From: Bacteroidota bacterium
GTDB lineage: Bacteria > Bacteroidota > Bacteroidia > B-17B0 > Aurantibacillaceae
Assembly (NCBI GenBank): GCA_030684395.1
Contig: JAUXTT010000004.1
Span: 124,001-188,000 of the forward strand
Direction: 5' to 3'
Length of the DNA: 64,000 nt
This document shows positions 1 through 8,216 of this stretch, piece by piece (within the stretch, counting starts at the first letter, position 1; each line of letters starts with the position of its first letter). The position numbers and the translations under genes are program-made. The notes below the pieces were generated by a model that did not search any database, was not told the DNA's origin, and saw only the letters and a program-made list of their open reading frames with translations.

Positions 1-2
1 TT

Positions 3-671
3 TATAAAACCTATTTGAGTAAGAGTAAAGCTCCGAAAATTGTAGTAATGAATATTGATTTTCACTTTTCTCATCACAGTAGTGATACTATTTATGAATT
101 CCCGCGTTATTTCCCATATTTAGATAATGAGATATTGTATAACGAACTTAAGCAAAGGGATCCCAGATTTTATTTGTTCAAATATATGCCATTGTACAAA
201 TTAGCCTTTATGGGAGATAAGTACCTGAACATAGCTGCAAGAGGATACACCGGTAAGCCGGGTATTTATGACTGGGATTGCTACAAGGGGTTTCAGGCGA
301 TCAATCCAATTCAGTTTAAAGATATTTCAAAAGAAGATACAAGCACCTATAAAGGAATTATTTTAAAGGAAAACATAGATTACCTGGATTCAATAATAAG
401 CATCAGCAAAAAAAATAGCACAAAGGTGTATATTGTTGTTTCGCCAACTTATATTAAAGGAAGTAAAAGGATAGTGAATTTAGAAGAACACATGAAAGGT
501 TTTGAGAAAGTAGCAAAGGAGAGGGAAATTCCTTTTATGGATTACACCAAGGATTCAATATGTTATAAGGGCAATCTCTTTGCCGATTTTTATCACATGA
601 AAAAAGAAGGTGCTGTAAGGTTTAGCTCAAAATTTGCCAATGATTTTAAAAAACTACTCAGTAAAGAGTAG
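3..671 (+). CDS. C-terminal part of an SGNH/alginate-acetyltransferase-like protein (5' end outside window)
   Basis: The frame is open to the left edge of the window, so only the last ~223 codons are seen. The visible part reads as the alpha/beta C-terminal half of an SGNH-hydrolase-like protein: a beta strand (KVYIVVSPTY) is followed by a helix, then FMDY, and finally a D-F-Y-H-M segment near the end that could hold the Asp-His pair of an SGNH active site. Such proteins often work with MBOAT acyltransferases in acetylating envelope polysaccharides. An MBOAT gene lies 5.8 kb away but is not adjacent. The nucleophile region is not visible, so activity cannot be judged. A TTG at 15 could serve as a start but is more likely internal. 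Confidence 0.5.
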   Translation, partial: YKTYLSKSKAPKIVVMNIDFHFSHHSSDTIYEFPRYFPYLDNEILYNELKQRDPRFYLFKYMPLYKLAFMGDKYLNIAARGYTGKPGIYDWDCYKGFQAINPIQFKDISKEDTSTYKGIILKENIDYLDSIISISKKNSTKVYIVVSPTYIKGSKRIVNLEEHMKGFEKVAKEREIPFMDYTKDSICYKGNLFADFYHMKKEGAVRFSSKFANDFKKLLSKE

Positions 672-713
672 GTTTAACTGCAATAATCTGCCGACCTGAG
701 CGTTTAAGAAAGT

Positions 714-1505
714 ATGAAATCAGGGTTTTATATATGTATTATTTTCTTTGCGGTATTCAGCAACAAAATAGTGTCGCAAAGCAAACCTATGATAGTATTG
801 CCACAGGTTAGGGGAGCCGATATTATGTGGTCTAAAGAAATCTGGCGCACAATTGATCTTTCGGATCGTTTCAATTTCTCGTTTTATTTTCCCACCCAAA
901 AACGAAAAGATCAACTCTGTTTGTTTGACGTTATTTCGAAAGGGTTGATCAATAATGAATTTAATGCATACAAAACGGATGAGATAACGGAAGGAGATAC
1001 TTTGTCTCCCGATCAGGTTAAAAGTAAAATAGTATTCAGAGATTCGATGTTGTTTTATTATGCCGATGAGTTTGGAAATGATAGCACTGAGAAAAAATTA
1101 GTAACCGACACGATGAGTGGGGAATACATTGTACAATACTATGTAAGGGAAGTTTGGTTTTTCGACAAACAAAGATCCGTTATGGATGTCAGGATCAAAG
1201 CAATTTGTCCAGTGAAATATGACATGGAAAAGGGATTATTAATTCCTTTATTCTGGATCAATTATGAAGAAGCGAGGCCATGGCTAAGTTCATTTTCCGC
1301 GTTAAATTCAAAGAACGATTCGGAGAAAAGAAGCTTTGATGAACTTTTTGTAAAAAGAAAATTCAATAGTACTATAAAAAAGGAAAGCAATCTATACGAT
1401 AGGGAAATAGCCGATTATGTTCAGAACGAAAAAGAAGCAGTACAAGAATCAGAAAGAATAAAAGATTTTCTTAGGAATTTTGAATGCGATATGTGGGAGT
1501 GGTGA
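714..1505 (+). CDS. gldN: GldN-family gliding motility / type IX secretion protein (orphan copy)
   Basis: 263 aa with an N-terminal signal peptide ending near SQSK. The D-I-M-W-S-K-E-I-W-R-x-I-D-L segment at residues 34-48 and the C-terminal signature YDREIADYV...ESERIKDFLRNFE.DMW match the GldN family. GldN is a periplasmic partner of GldK in the T9SS outer-membrane ring. It normally sits at the end of a gldKLMN operon, but here no gldK, gldL or gldM is adjacent: the upstream neighbour is an SGNH-like protein 42 bp away and the downstream gene faces the other way. It is therefore probably a paralog. The family call is firm; the claim that it is a second copy cannot be tested from this window. 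Confidence 0.85.
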   Translation: MKSGFYICIIFFAVFSNKIVSQSKPMIVLPQVRGADIMWSKEIWRTIDLSDRFNFSFYFPTQKRKDQLCLFDVISKGLINNEFNAYKTDEITEGDTLSPDQVKSKIVFRDSMLFYYADEFGNDSTEKKLVTDTMSGEYIVQYYVREVWFFDKQRSVMDVRIKAICPVKYDMEKGLLIPLFWINYEEARPWLSSFSALNSKNDSEKRSFDELFVKRKFNSTIKKESNLYDREIADYVQNEKEAVQESERIKDFLRNFECDMWEW

Positions 1506-1509
1506 ACGG

Positions 1510-1711
1510 GAATGCTTTTAACACAGAGAGCACTGATCTTTTATAAAACCATTAAGCATAGAAGTTCATATAAGAATAGTAACTTAAATGCCCTTACATG
1601 CCTTATATGGTTGCTGAGCTTACCGATGTATGGTTCAAATCTGCTTGTTATTGTTTTCTCTACAATTCTATAAAACTCTGTGTAACTCAAAATACTCTGA
1701 GTTGAGAGAAT
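1510..1711. repeat. Degenerate intergenic repeat of the cacagag type
   Basis: This noncoding stretch between convergent genes contains AACACAGAGAGCAC, a run resembling ataaaaccattaagcatagaag, and CTCTGTGTAACTC near its right end. It looks like a decayed member of the dispersed 'cacagag/ctctgtg' intergenic repeats seen in many environmental bacterial genomes. No gene, tRNA or strong terminator is visible. Confidence 0.35.
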
Positions 1712-3013
1712 TTACCTCAATATCAATAACCGATTCGCATCCAGCTTAATAAAGATAAAAAGCAAAATAGTAAAACTCCACAGAGATGATCCTCCGTAAC
1801 TAAAGAAGGGCAAAGGAATTCCGATAACCGGCATCAGTCCTATCGTCATGCCAATATTTACTGCAAGGTGAAAAAATAAAATGCTGGCAACACCGTATCC
1901 ATAAATTCTACTAAAAGGAGATCGTTGCCGTTCTGAAATATTAAGTACCCGAAGCATCAATGCTATTTGAAGTATAATGACAAATGCGCTCCCTACAAAC
2001 CCCCATTCTTCACCAACCGTACAAAAAATGAAATCGGTATCCTGTTCGGGCACAAAATCGTATTTAGTTTGTGTTCCTTTTAAATATCCTTTTCCTAAAA
2101 AGCCGCCGGAACCAATTGCAATTTTTGCCTGATTCACGTTGTAGCCCTCTTTTTTCATGTCAACTTCACCACGGCCAAGCAATACATCAATCCTTGTCTT
2201 CTGATGTTTTTCGAGTTTTTCATAAACATAAGATGCCCCGAAAACCATACTGCCCGCAAGCCCTGTGCAGAGGATAACTATAATCAAATTCTTGCGGTTT
2301 CTTTTGATGAATACAAACGACAAAAGCGAAATGGCACCAATAATGGTATACAAATAAATATCTTCCACCATAAGGGCAAGTATCATTAAAATTACCGCCA
2401 GAAAACCTACAAGAAGAAAATTTACAGATAAGCCTTCGCGATAGAGAACCGCAATAAAAGCAATAAACACAATAGCTAATCCGGTTTCGTCCTGCAATAA
2501 TTTAATGATGATTAAAGGTGCCATAATGATGATACCTGCAATCAAAGTGTTTTTGTAGTTTTTAATAATGGAAGAAAGATTTGTTTTTACATTCTCCACT
2601 TTTAGGTTAACGTTACTAAGGAATTTTGCAAGTGCGAGATTGGTAGCGAACTTCATGAATTCAGCGGGTTGTATACCAAAATCACCAAAGCGGAACCAGG
2701 ATTTACTTCCTTTTACTTCGCGTCCCAAAAAGGGAACTGCAATACATGCGAGTAAAAAGAAACTATAAAATATATAAGCGAAAACGGTATAAAAACCCGA
2801 ATCAATGATAAGAATTAAAATTGCCAGAAATGCCGCTCCACCGATCCACAGTAATTGCTTCCCGTACTTTTGCGACATATCGAAAATGTTACTGTGTTCT
2901 TCGTTATACACAGCAGCATAAATGTTTAACCAACCCATGAGCACGAGAAGTATGTAGATCAGAACCATCCATCTGTCTACATTATAAAATACTTTGCTCT
3001 CGTCTTTTCTCAT
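1712..3013 (-). CDS. rodA: Rod shape-determining protein RodA (SEDS peptidoglycan polymerase)
   Basis: 433 aa with about ten hydrophobic membrane segments. SEDS-family landmarks are present: GSKSWFRFGDFGIQPAEFMKF in the first half, a conserved region around EQDTDFIFCTVGEEWGF, and PVIGIPLPFFSYGGSSL near the end. RodA polymerises lipid II into glycan strands during elongation, paired with the class B transpeptidase encoded 2 bp upstream (3016-4869). It is the last gene of the mreC-mreD-mrdA-rodA operon and must be co-translated with mrdA given that spacing. Confidence 0.95.
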   Translation of the reverse strand: MRKDESKVFYNVDRWMVLIYILLVLMGWLNIYAAVYNEEHSNIFDMSQKYGKQLLWIGGAAFLAILILIIDSGFYTVFAYIFYSFFLLACIAVPFLGREVKGSKSWFRFGDFGIQPAEFMKFATNLALAKFLSNVNLKVENVKTNLSSIIKNYKNTLIAGIIIMAPLIIIKLLQDETGLAIVFIAFIAVLYREGLSVNFLLVGFLAVILMILALMVEDIYLYTIIGAISLLSFVFIKRNRKNLIIVILCTGLAGSMVFGASYVYEKLEKHQKTRIDVLLGRGEVDMKKEGYNVNQAKIAIGSGGFLGKGYLKGTQTKYDFVPEQDTDFIFCTVGEEWGFVGSAFVIILQIALMLRVLNISERQRSPFSRIYGYGVASILFFHLAVNIGMTIGLMPVIGIPLPFFSYGGSSLWSFTILLFIFIKLDANRLLILR

Positions 3014-3015
3014 TT

Positions 3016-4869
3016 TTAGTGATGTGGTTTTTCTGCCGGAACACTTTTACCTGTTATCAGATCAGCTTCCATCATTCGCTTCTCCATATCTGTTCTTAAA
3101 ACTTTTCTGTTCAAATATTTCTCTATCATCAAACTCGAAATAGGTGCTGCCCATGTTCCACCGAAACCTGCATTTTCTACAATACAGGCAATTGCAATTT
3201 TAGGATTGTCTCTTGGGGCAAAAGCAACAAACACCGCATGATCCTTTCCATGAGGGTTTTGAGCTGTCCCTGTTTTTCCGCAAATAACAACATCTTTAAG
3301 TTTAGAGGCAGCAGCCGTTCCCGATTCAACAACTTTTTGCATACCATCAATTACATTTTCATAGTAAATTTTATTAGTAACATAGGTGTAGTGTTTTTCC
3401 ATAAATTTTTTATCGATCGGTGTGCCACTTGTGTTTGCTTTTACAATGTGTGGCGTAAAATAATATCCTTTATTTGCAATGATACACATTACGTTTGCCA
3501 TTTGAACGGGAGAGATCAAAAGTTCAGCCTGACCAATTCCTAAAGAAACAATGGTATTAGATCTCCATCCGTTTTCTCCAAAAACTTTATTATAATATTT
3601 TACGCTGGGCACATTTCCTGAACGTTCAAAAGGAATATCAGAATTTAACTTTTGCCCAACTCCAAAAGTCATAACCGCGTCACGCCAGTGTTGATATCCA
3701 TCTTTAAATTTTGGATATGCCTTTTGATCAACAATACTTCTGAATACATAACTGTAATAAGAGTTACATGAGTGCTGAATAGAAGCAATAAGATTTCCTG
3801 CCGGATGCCGGTGGCACTTTGGTTTACCACCCATTGGAGGGTAACCCATTGCGCAAGGATAAACAGTACTTGTTTGTAGTACGCCATCCTGTTGCCCGAT
3901 CAAGGCATCTATTAATTTAAAGATTGATCCGGGAGGGTAGGTTGCTTGCGTGGCTCTGTTATACAAAGGGTTGTACAAAGTATCTAAATACATTTTGGAG
4001 AATGTTTTGGCACGGTCGTGACCTACTAATAAGTTTGGGTCATAAGTTGGTGAAGATACCAAACAAAGTACTTCACCGGTAGAAGGTTCAATGGCAACAA
4101 TACTTCCTTTTTTACCCATCATCAATTGTTCGCCGTATTTTTGCAATTCAGCATCTATGGTACAGGTAATTCCAACTCCTACAACACCCGCGGTGTCATA
4201 CTTTCCCTCCATATACTTCCCTTGTTCCTGATTATGCACATCAACTAAAACAATGCGAACACCTTTTTTTCCTCTTAATAATTCTTCATAAGAACGCTCA
4301 ATTCCACTTACGCCAATATAATCGCCTTCGTTATAATAAGGATCGCTTTTTGCTTTTTCTTTACTTACCTCGCCCACATAACCCAAAAGGTGCGGGGCAA
4401 GTTTTTCAGGATAAGAACGCACGCTTCTTTTCTGAAAATAAAATCCATTGAAACGAAAAATTTTTTCCTGAAGTTTAGCATAAGTCTCAGATGTTAAAGC
4501 TTTTTCAAAAATGGAAGATTTCCTTCGGCCATTAACGTATTTTGCTTTTTCAATTCGTTTTCTAAAAGTGCCTTTGTCGATATGAAGAATATTACAAAGC
4601 GCCATGGTATCACATCCTTTTACATCAATAGGTATCACCATCAAATCATAGGAAGGCTCGTTCACAACTAATTTTTTTCCATTACGATCGAAAACATATC
4701 CTCGAGGAGGATAATCGGTTAAATAACGAAAGGCATTTTGGTTGGCAGCTTCTTTATAGGTGTCATCAATAGTTTGAATATAGAACAAACGACCAATATA
4801 GATCAATGCAACCAGTACAAAAAAGCCGCCGATGTAATATTGCCTGTTTGATAATTGTGGATTGTTCAT
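3016..4869 (-). CDS. mrdA: Penicillin-binding protein 2 (class B transpeptidase, elongasome)
   Basis: 617 aa. A single N-terminal membrane anchor (about residues 11-31) is followed by the PBP dimerisation domain, then the transpeptidase domain with all three active-site motifs: S315-I-F-K318 (SxxK), S367-C-N369 (SxN) and K532-T-G534 (KTG). It cross-links new glycan made by RodA at the lateral wall. Its start codon overlaps the mreD stop by 4 bp (ATGA), and rodA follows after 2 bp, so the operon is translationally coupled. Length and motif spacing are normal for PBP2. Confidence 0.95.
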   Translation of the reverse strand: MNNPQLSNRQYYIGGFFVLVALIYIGRLFYIQTIDDTYKEAANQNAFRYLTDYPPRGYVFDRNGKKLVVNEPSYDLMVIPIDVKGCDTMALCNILHIDKGTFRKRIEKAKYVNGRRKSSIFEKALTSETYAKLQEKIFRFNGFYFQKRSVRSYPEKLAPHLLGYVGEVSKEKAKSDPYYNEGDYIGVSGIERSYEELLRGKKGVRIVLVDVHNQEQGKYMEGKYDTAGVVGVGITCTIDAELQKYGEQLMMGKKGSIVAIEPSTGEVLCLVSSPTYDPNLLVGHDRAKTFSKMYLDTLYNPLYNRATQATYPPGSIFKLIDALIGQQDGVLQTSTVYPCAMGYPPMGGKPKCHRHPAGNLIASIQHSCNSYYSYVFRSIVDQKAYPKFKDGYQHWRDAVMTFGVGQKLNSDIPFERSGNVPSVKYYNKVFGENGWRSNTIVSLGIGQAELLISPVQMANVMCIIANKGYYFTPHIVKANTSGTPIDKKFMEKHYTYVTNKIYYENVIDGMQKVVESGTAAASKLKDVVICGKTGTAQNPHGKDHAVFVAFAPRDNPKIAIACIVENAGFGGTWAAPISSLMIEKYLNRKVLRTDMEKRMMEADLITGKSVPAEKPHH

Positions 4870-5387
4870 GCGAGTACCCCGTCTTTACGATAAAACAAAA
4901 ACTGAATAATATAAACGAATACAAAACTCGCCAATGTGCTTCCTAAGGTTTTTAATAAAGTGAAAAGGAAATCATTAAAACCAAATTCTTCCAAATAGAA
5001 GAAAAAAAGATGATGTATCAATAACATAGGAAGGGCATAATAAACAAACCAGGCATTACCCATGTATTGAACCGTTGGTTTTAAATTAGCTTCATAACCT
5101 TCGCGCGGAGCAAGTAAACGAAGGAAGTAGAATCGTACAAAACCAAGTACTACACAAGACGAAGCGTGTATGCCCTGAGTGTCATAAAAAACATCTACTG
5201 TTAAACCGGTAACAAATGCCAGAATAAGAACCAATAGCGGCATGGTTTCAAAAGGTAACATCAATAAAAACAAAACGTAGGGCATAGGAACAAAGTAGGA
5301 TCCGAAAGGAATATTCTTTATTATCAGCGTTTGCAATAATATCAATAAAACAAAACGAATTATATTTTTTCCTATCTCTGCGATCAT
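4866..5387 (-). CDS. mreD: Rod shape-determining protein MreD
   Basis: 173 aa, almost entirely hydrophobic with five or six predicted membrane segments. It carries the family's polar stretch around TGLTVDVFYDTQGIHASSCV. It overlaps mreC upstream and mrdA downstream by 4 bp each. MreD is the small integral membrane part of the MreBCD elongasome. Sequence alone is weakly conserved, so the call leans on position between mreC and mrdA. Confidence 0.9.
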   Translation of the reverse strand: MIAEIGKNIIRFVLLILLQTLIIKNIPFGSYFVPMPYVLFLLMLPFETMPLLVLILAFVTGLTVDVFYDTQGIHASSCVVLGFVRFYFLRLLAPREGYEANLKPTVQYMGNAWFVYYALPMLLIHHLFFFYLEEFGFNDFLFTLLKTLGSTLASFVFVYIIQFLFYRKDGVLA

Positions 5388-6232
5388 TTTGGTTTCACCG
5401 GATTTTTAATGAGGTTCTCTAAACTGTCTTGTTCAAGCTTATGAGTTTTTTCTACAACGTGAACGTGGTTGAGTTTTTTGAAATCAGTACTTAGTTTAAC
5501 CTTCAAGGTGTAAAATGCATCTCCTTGTTTACGTTCAAATTTTTCTATAATTCCCACCATCATGTTTTCAGGGAAATAATCGGATAATGCACTTGTTACA
5601 ATTGTGTCGCCGTTTACTAAGCGAACGTGTGTGGGAATATCCGTAAGGTAAGAATAACGATAGTCTTTTCCGTCCCATGACAAAGGGCCGTATGATCCAT
5701 CTTTTTTCACTTTGCAAATTATTTTTTGTTCTGTATGCAAAATAGAAAGGGCGGTGCAGAAATTTGCTGATACATCTTTTACCACTCCAACAATTCCTTC
5801 GCTGTTAATGATAGCGAAATCTTTTTTTACACCCTGATTAGATCCAACATTTAGCGTAAGGAAATTTTTATTGAGATTAGAAGTACTGTTGATCACTTTA
5901 CCTGAACGAAAAATGTATTCCTTTCTGTAGAGCGAATCATTCTTTACAAAATCTGGCGCACGTTGATCTAATATATCGTAGGATGATTTAAGCAGGTTAC
6001 GAAGAGTTGAATTTTCTTTTGCAAGTTTATCGTTTTCTTCTTTTAAACTTAAATATTCTTTTGAGTTGGAAACTACATTGTATAAATTAGAGGAAACTGA
6101 ATTGGTAGAATTTAAGATGGCAGTACTTTGAACGCTTCTGTTATTTATGATCAATAAAAAACAAACCACCTGCAATGCAATAAAGAGCAGGAAATAATGA
6201 TATTTATAAATTAAATTTAATAGATTACGCAT
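5384..6232 (-). CDS. mreC: Rod shape-determining protein MreC
   Basis: 282 aa from the ATG at 6232. It has an N-terminal membrane anchor (YHYFLLFIALQVVCFLLI), a coiled coil (KEYLSLKEENDKLAKENSTLRNL, about residues 55-80), and then the beta-rich periplasmic domain with NVGSNQGVKKDFAIINSEGIVG. An earlier in-frame start at 6280 is possible, but it would fall inside a TAnnTTTG promoter element (6278-6285), so 6232 is preferred. MreC links PBP2 and RodA to MreB. The usual mreB gene is not upstream; a divergent MBOAT gene is there instead. Confidence 0.92.
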   Translation of the reverse strand: MRNLLNLIYKYHYFLLFIALQVVCFLLIINNRSVQSTAILNSTNSVSSNLYNVVSNSKEYLSLKEENDKLAKENSTLRNLLKSSYDILDQRAPDFVKNDSLYRKEYIFRSGKVINSTSNLNKNFLTLNVGSNQGVKKDFAIINSEGIVGVVKDVSANFCTALSILHTEQKIICKVKKDGSYGPLSWDGKDYRYSYLTDIPTHVRLVNGDTIVTSALSDYFPENMMVGIIEKFERKQGDAFYTLKVKLSTDFKKLNHVHVVEKTHKLEQDSLENLIKNPVKPK

Positions 6233-6277
6233 AAATACAGGCTGACAGATAAAAGAGAGATCCTTTTTTCTGTTCCC

Positions 6278-6306
6278 CAAAATTAAGTAATTGCAGGGCT
6301 TTTCAA
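6278..6306 (-). promoter_or_regulatory. Promoter of the mreC-mreD-mrdA-rodA operon
   Basis: On the minus strand TAATTTTG (complement of 6278-6285) fits the Bacteroidota -7 consensus TAnnTTTG, with a TTG (complement of 6304-6306) 18 nt upstream as the -33 element. Transcription would start near 6272, about 40 nt before the mreC ATG at 6232. Confidence 0.5.
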
Positions 6307-6428
6307 TAAGGATTTAGAAAAGAATTTGATTTAGTTTTAAGCTAGGATATTAACAATTTTTTGAGGCACTATTGAAACTATTCGGATGGTTTTTGGAGGC
6401 GAATAAAACATTAAATTAGCCGGAGATT

Positions 6429-7835
6429 ATGCAACTTCTTACCTGGATACTTCCTGTTTTTTTACTTATTCTTGTAAGTGTGAATTTCCTGTTGCCTTCC
6501 CGATTTAGAATGGTGTGGCAATTACTCGGAAGTTGTGTGTTTATTGCCTGGTTTTCTTGGCAGGCTTTGCTGGTAGCTGCTTTTATAAGTCTTGTGAATT
6601 TTGTGGCGGTAAGAAAAGTAAAGGAAAACAAGCAATTTTTTTACTCTTTACTTGTTTTTAATATTGGGTGCATTATACTCGGAAATTATATTGTTACTTA
6701 CCAAACTAATCTTCAATTTCAGTTAACTCAAATTTCCTTTAGTTTAAAACCGGTAGTTTTAACGCTGGGCCTTTCTTTTTACACCTTACAACATATTGCT
6801 TATAGTATTAATTGCAGAAGAGGTACACAAAACCCCGAAACCAATTTTTTGCAGTTTATGTTTTGTTCGCTATATTTTCCAAAATTTTTGAGTGGTCCGC
6901 TTACCAAACATGAGGAATTAAAGGCACAACTTAGTGGGCAAGAAGTGAATCAGGCGAACATGATCTCCGGCTTCAATCGATTGTTGTTAGGTGTGTTTAA
7001 GAAAATGGTTATTGCAGATCGTTTGGCACCTTCCGTTCATTCGGTGTTCGATTTTGCCAATGATTACAGCGGTTTAACTATATTTTCGGCCGCTCTTTTA
7101 TTTACAATTCAATTGTATTTCGATTTCTCCGGTTACACGGATATGGCTCTGGGAGCTTCCAAGATGCTTGGTATTAATTTACCCGAGAACTTCAACTTAC
7201 CTCTTCGTTCCCTTTCCATAAGCGAGTTCTGGAGACGCTGGCATATTTCCCTGATCCGTTTTTTTACCAATTACGTTTTTTACCCTGTTAGTTACAAATT
7301 CCGAAAATATAAGAGTCTGGCGGCCTCGGTGGGAATCGCCGGCACATTTCTCCTTTCTGGCATCTGGCACGGATTGGGTTTACCTTTTATGTTGTGGGCA
7401 ATCTGTCATTTGGTTTACCTGCAAATAGAACTATTTACCAAAGGGATCAGAAACGTTAACAGTATTTTGATGAAGTCATTTGGTTGGTTATTGACGATAC
7501 TTGCAGTTACATTTAGTAATGTGTTTTTCAGAAGCCCGGGATCTGATGCACTCATAACAAATACAAAAAAACTCTTTGATTTCAAAAATTTCTTCCCAAA
7601 AGACTACATCGCTGAGTTACTTGCACCACTTGCGGTTGGCGGACAACAATGGAATTTCTTTAATTTTTATCTGGTGTTGACTTTGGCTTTTGGTTTCTTG
7701 CTTTTCGAAAGAAGAATAAATACTCAATCTATAAAAACGAATTTCTCTGTGGTTTACACTACAATTTTGTTGTTGCTAATTTTCCTCTTCGGGATTTTCA
7801 GTAGTGGAGAGCAATTTATTTACGTGCAGTTTTAA
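6429..7835 (+). CDS. MBOAT-family membrane-bound O-acyltransferase
   Basis: 468 aa, polytopic. It carries the MBOAT landmarks: FDFSGYTDMALG, the EFWRRWHISL motif and SGIWHGLG with the presumed catalytic His. The family (AlgI/DltB/PatA type) moves acyl groups across the inner membrane for O-acetylation of exported polysaccharide or peptidoglycan. A separate SGNH partner usually completes the transfer; the truncated SGNH-like gene at 3-671 is a candidate, though the mre operon lies between. The stop codon (7833-7835) lies at the left end of a MITE-like repeat, so the insertion came right at the gene's end without changing its length noticeably. Confidence 0.9.
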   Translation: MQLLTWILPVFLLILVSVNFLLPSRFRMVWQLLGSCVFIAWFSWQALLVAAFISLVNFVAVRKVKENKQFFYSLLVFNIGCIILGNYIVTYQTNLQFQLTQISFSLKPVVLTLGLSFYTLQHIAYSINCRRGTQNPETNFLQFMFCSLYFPKFLSGPLTKHEELKAQLSGQEVNQANMISGFNRLLLGVFKKMVIADRLAPSVHSVFDFANDYSGLTIFSAALLFTIQLYFDFSGYTDMALGASKMLGINLPENFNLPLRSLSISEFWRRWHISLIRFFTNYVFYPVSYKFRKYKSLAASVGIAGTFLLSGIWHGLGLPFMLWAICHLVYLQIELFTKGIRNVNSILMKSFGWLLTILAVTFSNVFFRSPGSDALITNTKKLFDFKNFFPKDYIAELLAPLAVGGQQWNFFNFYLVLTLAFGFLLFERRINTQSIKTNFSVVYTTILLLLIFLFGIFSSGEQFIYVQF

Positions 7836-8187
7836 TTAGTCGTCCCTCAAAAAGTATTCGGGTATTTATCGATACAAGGAACATATCTTTTACTGCATAA
7901 ATGTTTGGCCACGCTGTGGCCAGCATTCATCTATTAACATTAAATTACTACTATTTGGCTCCGCTGGAGCCGTGCTTTGTAAGAATTTGCTACAGAGGAG
8001 CAAAACAATAATATTACAAGCAATCAAAGTTTTAAGGCTACAGAGTAGCCAAATATTTTTGTGTACAGTAAATATCTGCAAGAATTTTAAAGTAGGTCAA
8101 AGATTCCTTGCAATACGAAACAATATAATTTTGACTGAATTTCCTTTATTAATAATGTTTGTGGAATATTTGAGGGACGACTAATTA
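7833..8187. mobile_element. MITE-like nonautonomous element with perfect terminal inverted repeats
   Basis: The 19-base end TAATTAGTCGTCCCTCAAA (7833-7851) recurs as its exact reverse complement at 8169-8187. TAATTA is itself palindromic, so it may be a target duplication flanking 13-base inverted repeats (GTCGTCCCTCAAA). Subterminal sequences are also inverted but diverged: TACTGcataaatgTTTGGC on the left and the complement of a similar stretch near 8045-8075 on the right. The interior holds four short palindromes and no transposase. The only long frame inside (7972-8184) ends in the right repeat and resembles no protein I know. Confidence 0.7.
7906..8050. repeat. Four REP-like short palindromes inside the MITE-like element
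   Basis: The palindromes are TGGCCAC-GCT-GTGGCCA (7906-7922), GGCTCC-GCT-GGAGCC (7957-7971), TTTGCTAC-AGA-GGAGCAAA (7986-8004, one mismatch) and GGCTAC-AGA-GTAGCC (8036-8050). The first two share the loop GCT and the last two share AGA. They would form stable hairpins in RNA or single-stranded DNA. Confidence 0.7.
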
Positions 8188-8216
8188 TTCCGGAAGAGTA
8201 AGTCTGATAAGGTAAA

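Noticed and set aside
7972-8184. 70-codon frame inside the MITE-like element
   Set aside because: It runs across two palindromes and ends in the terminal repeat; no signal, motif or ribosome-binding context supports it.
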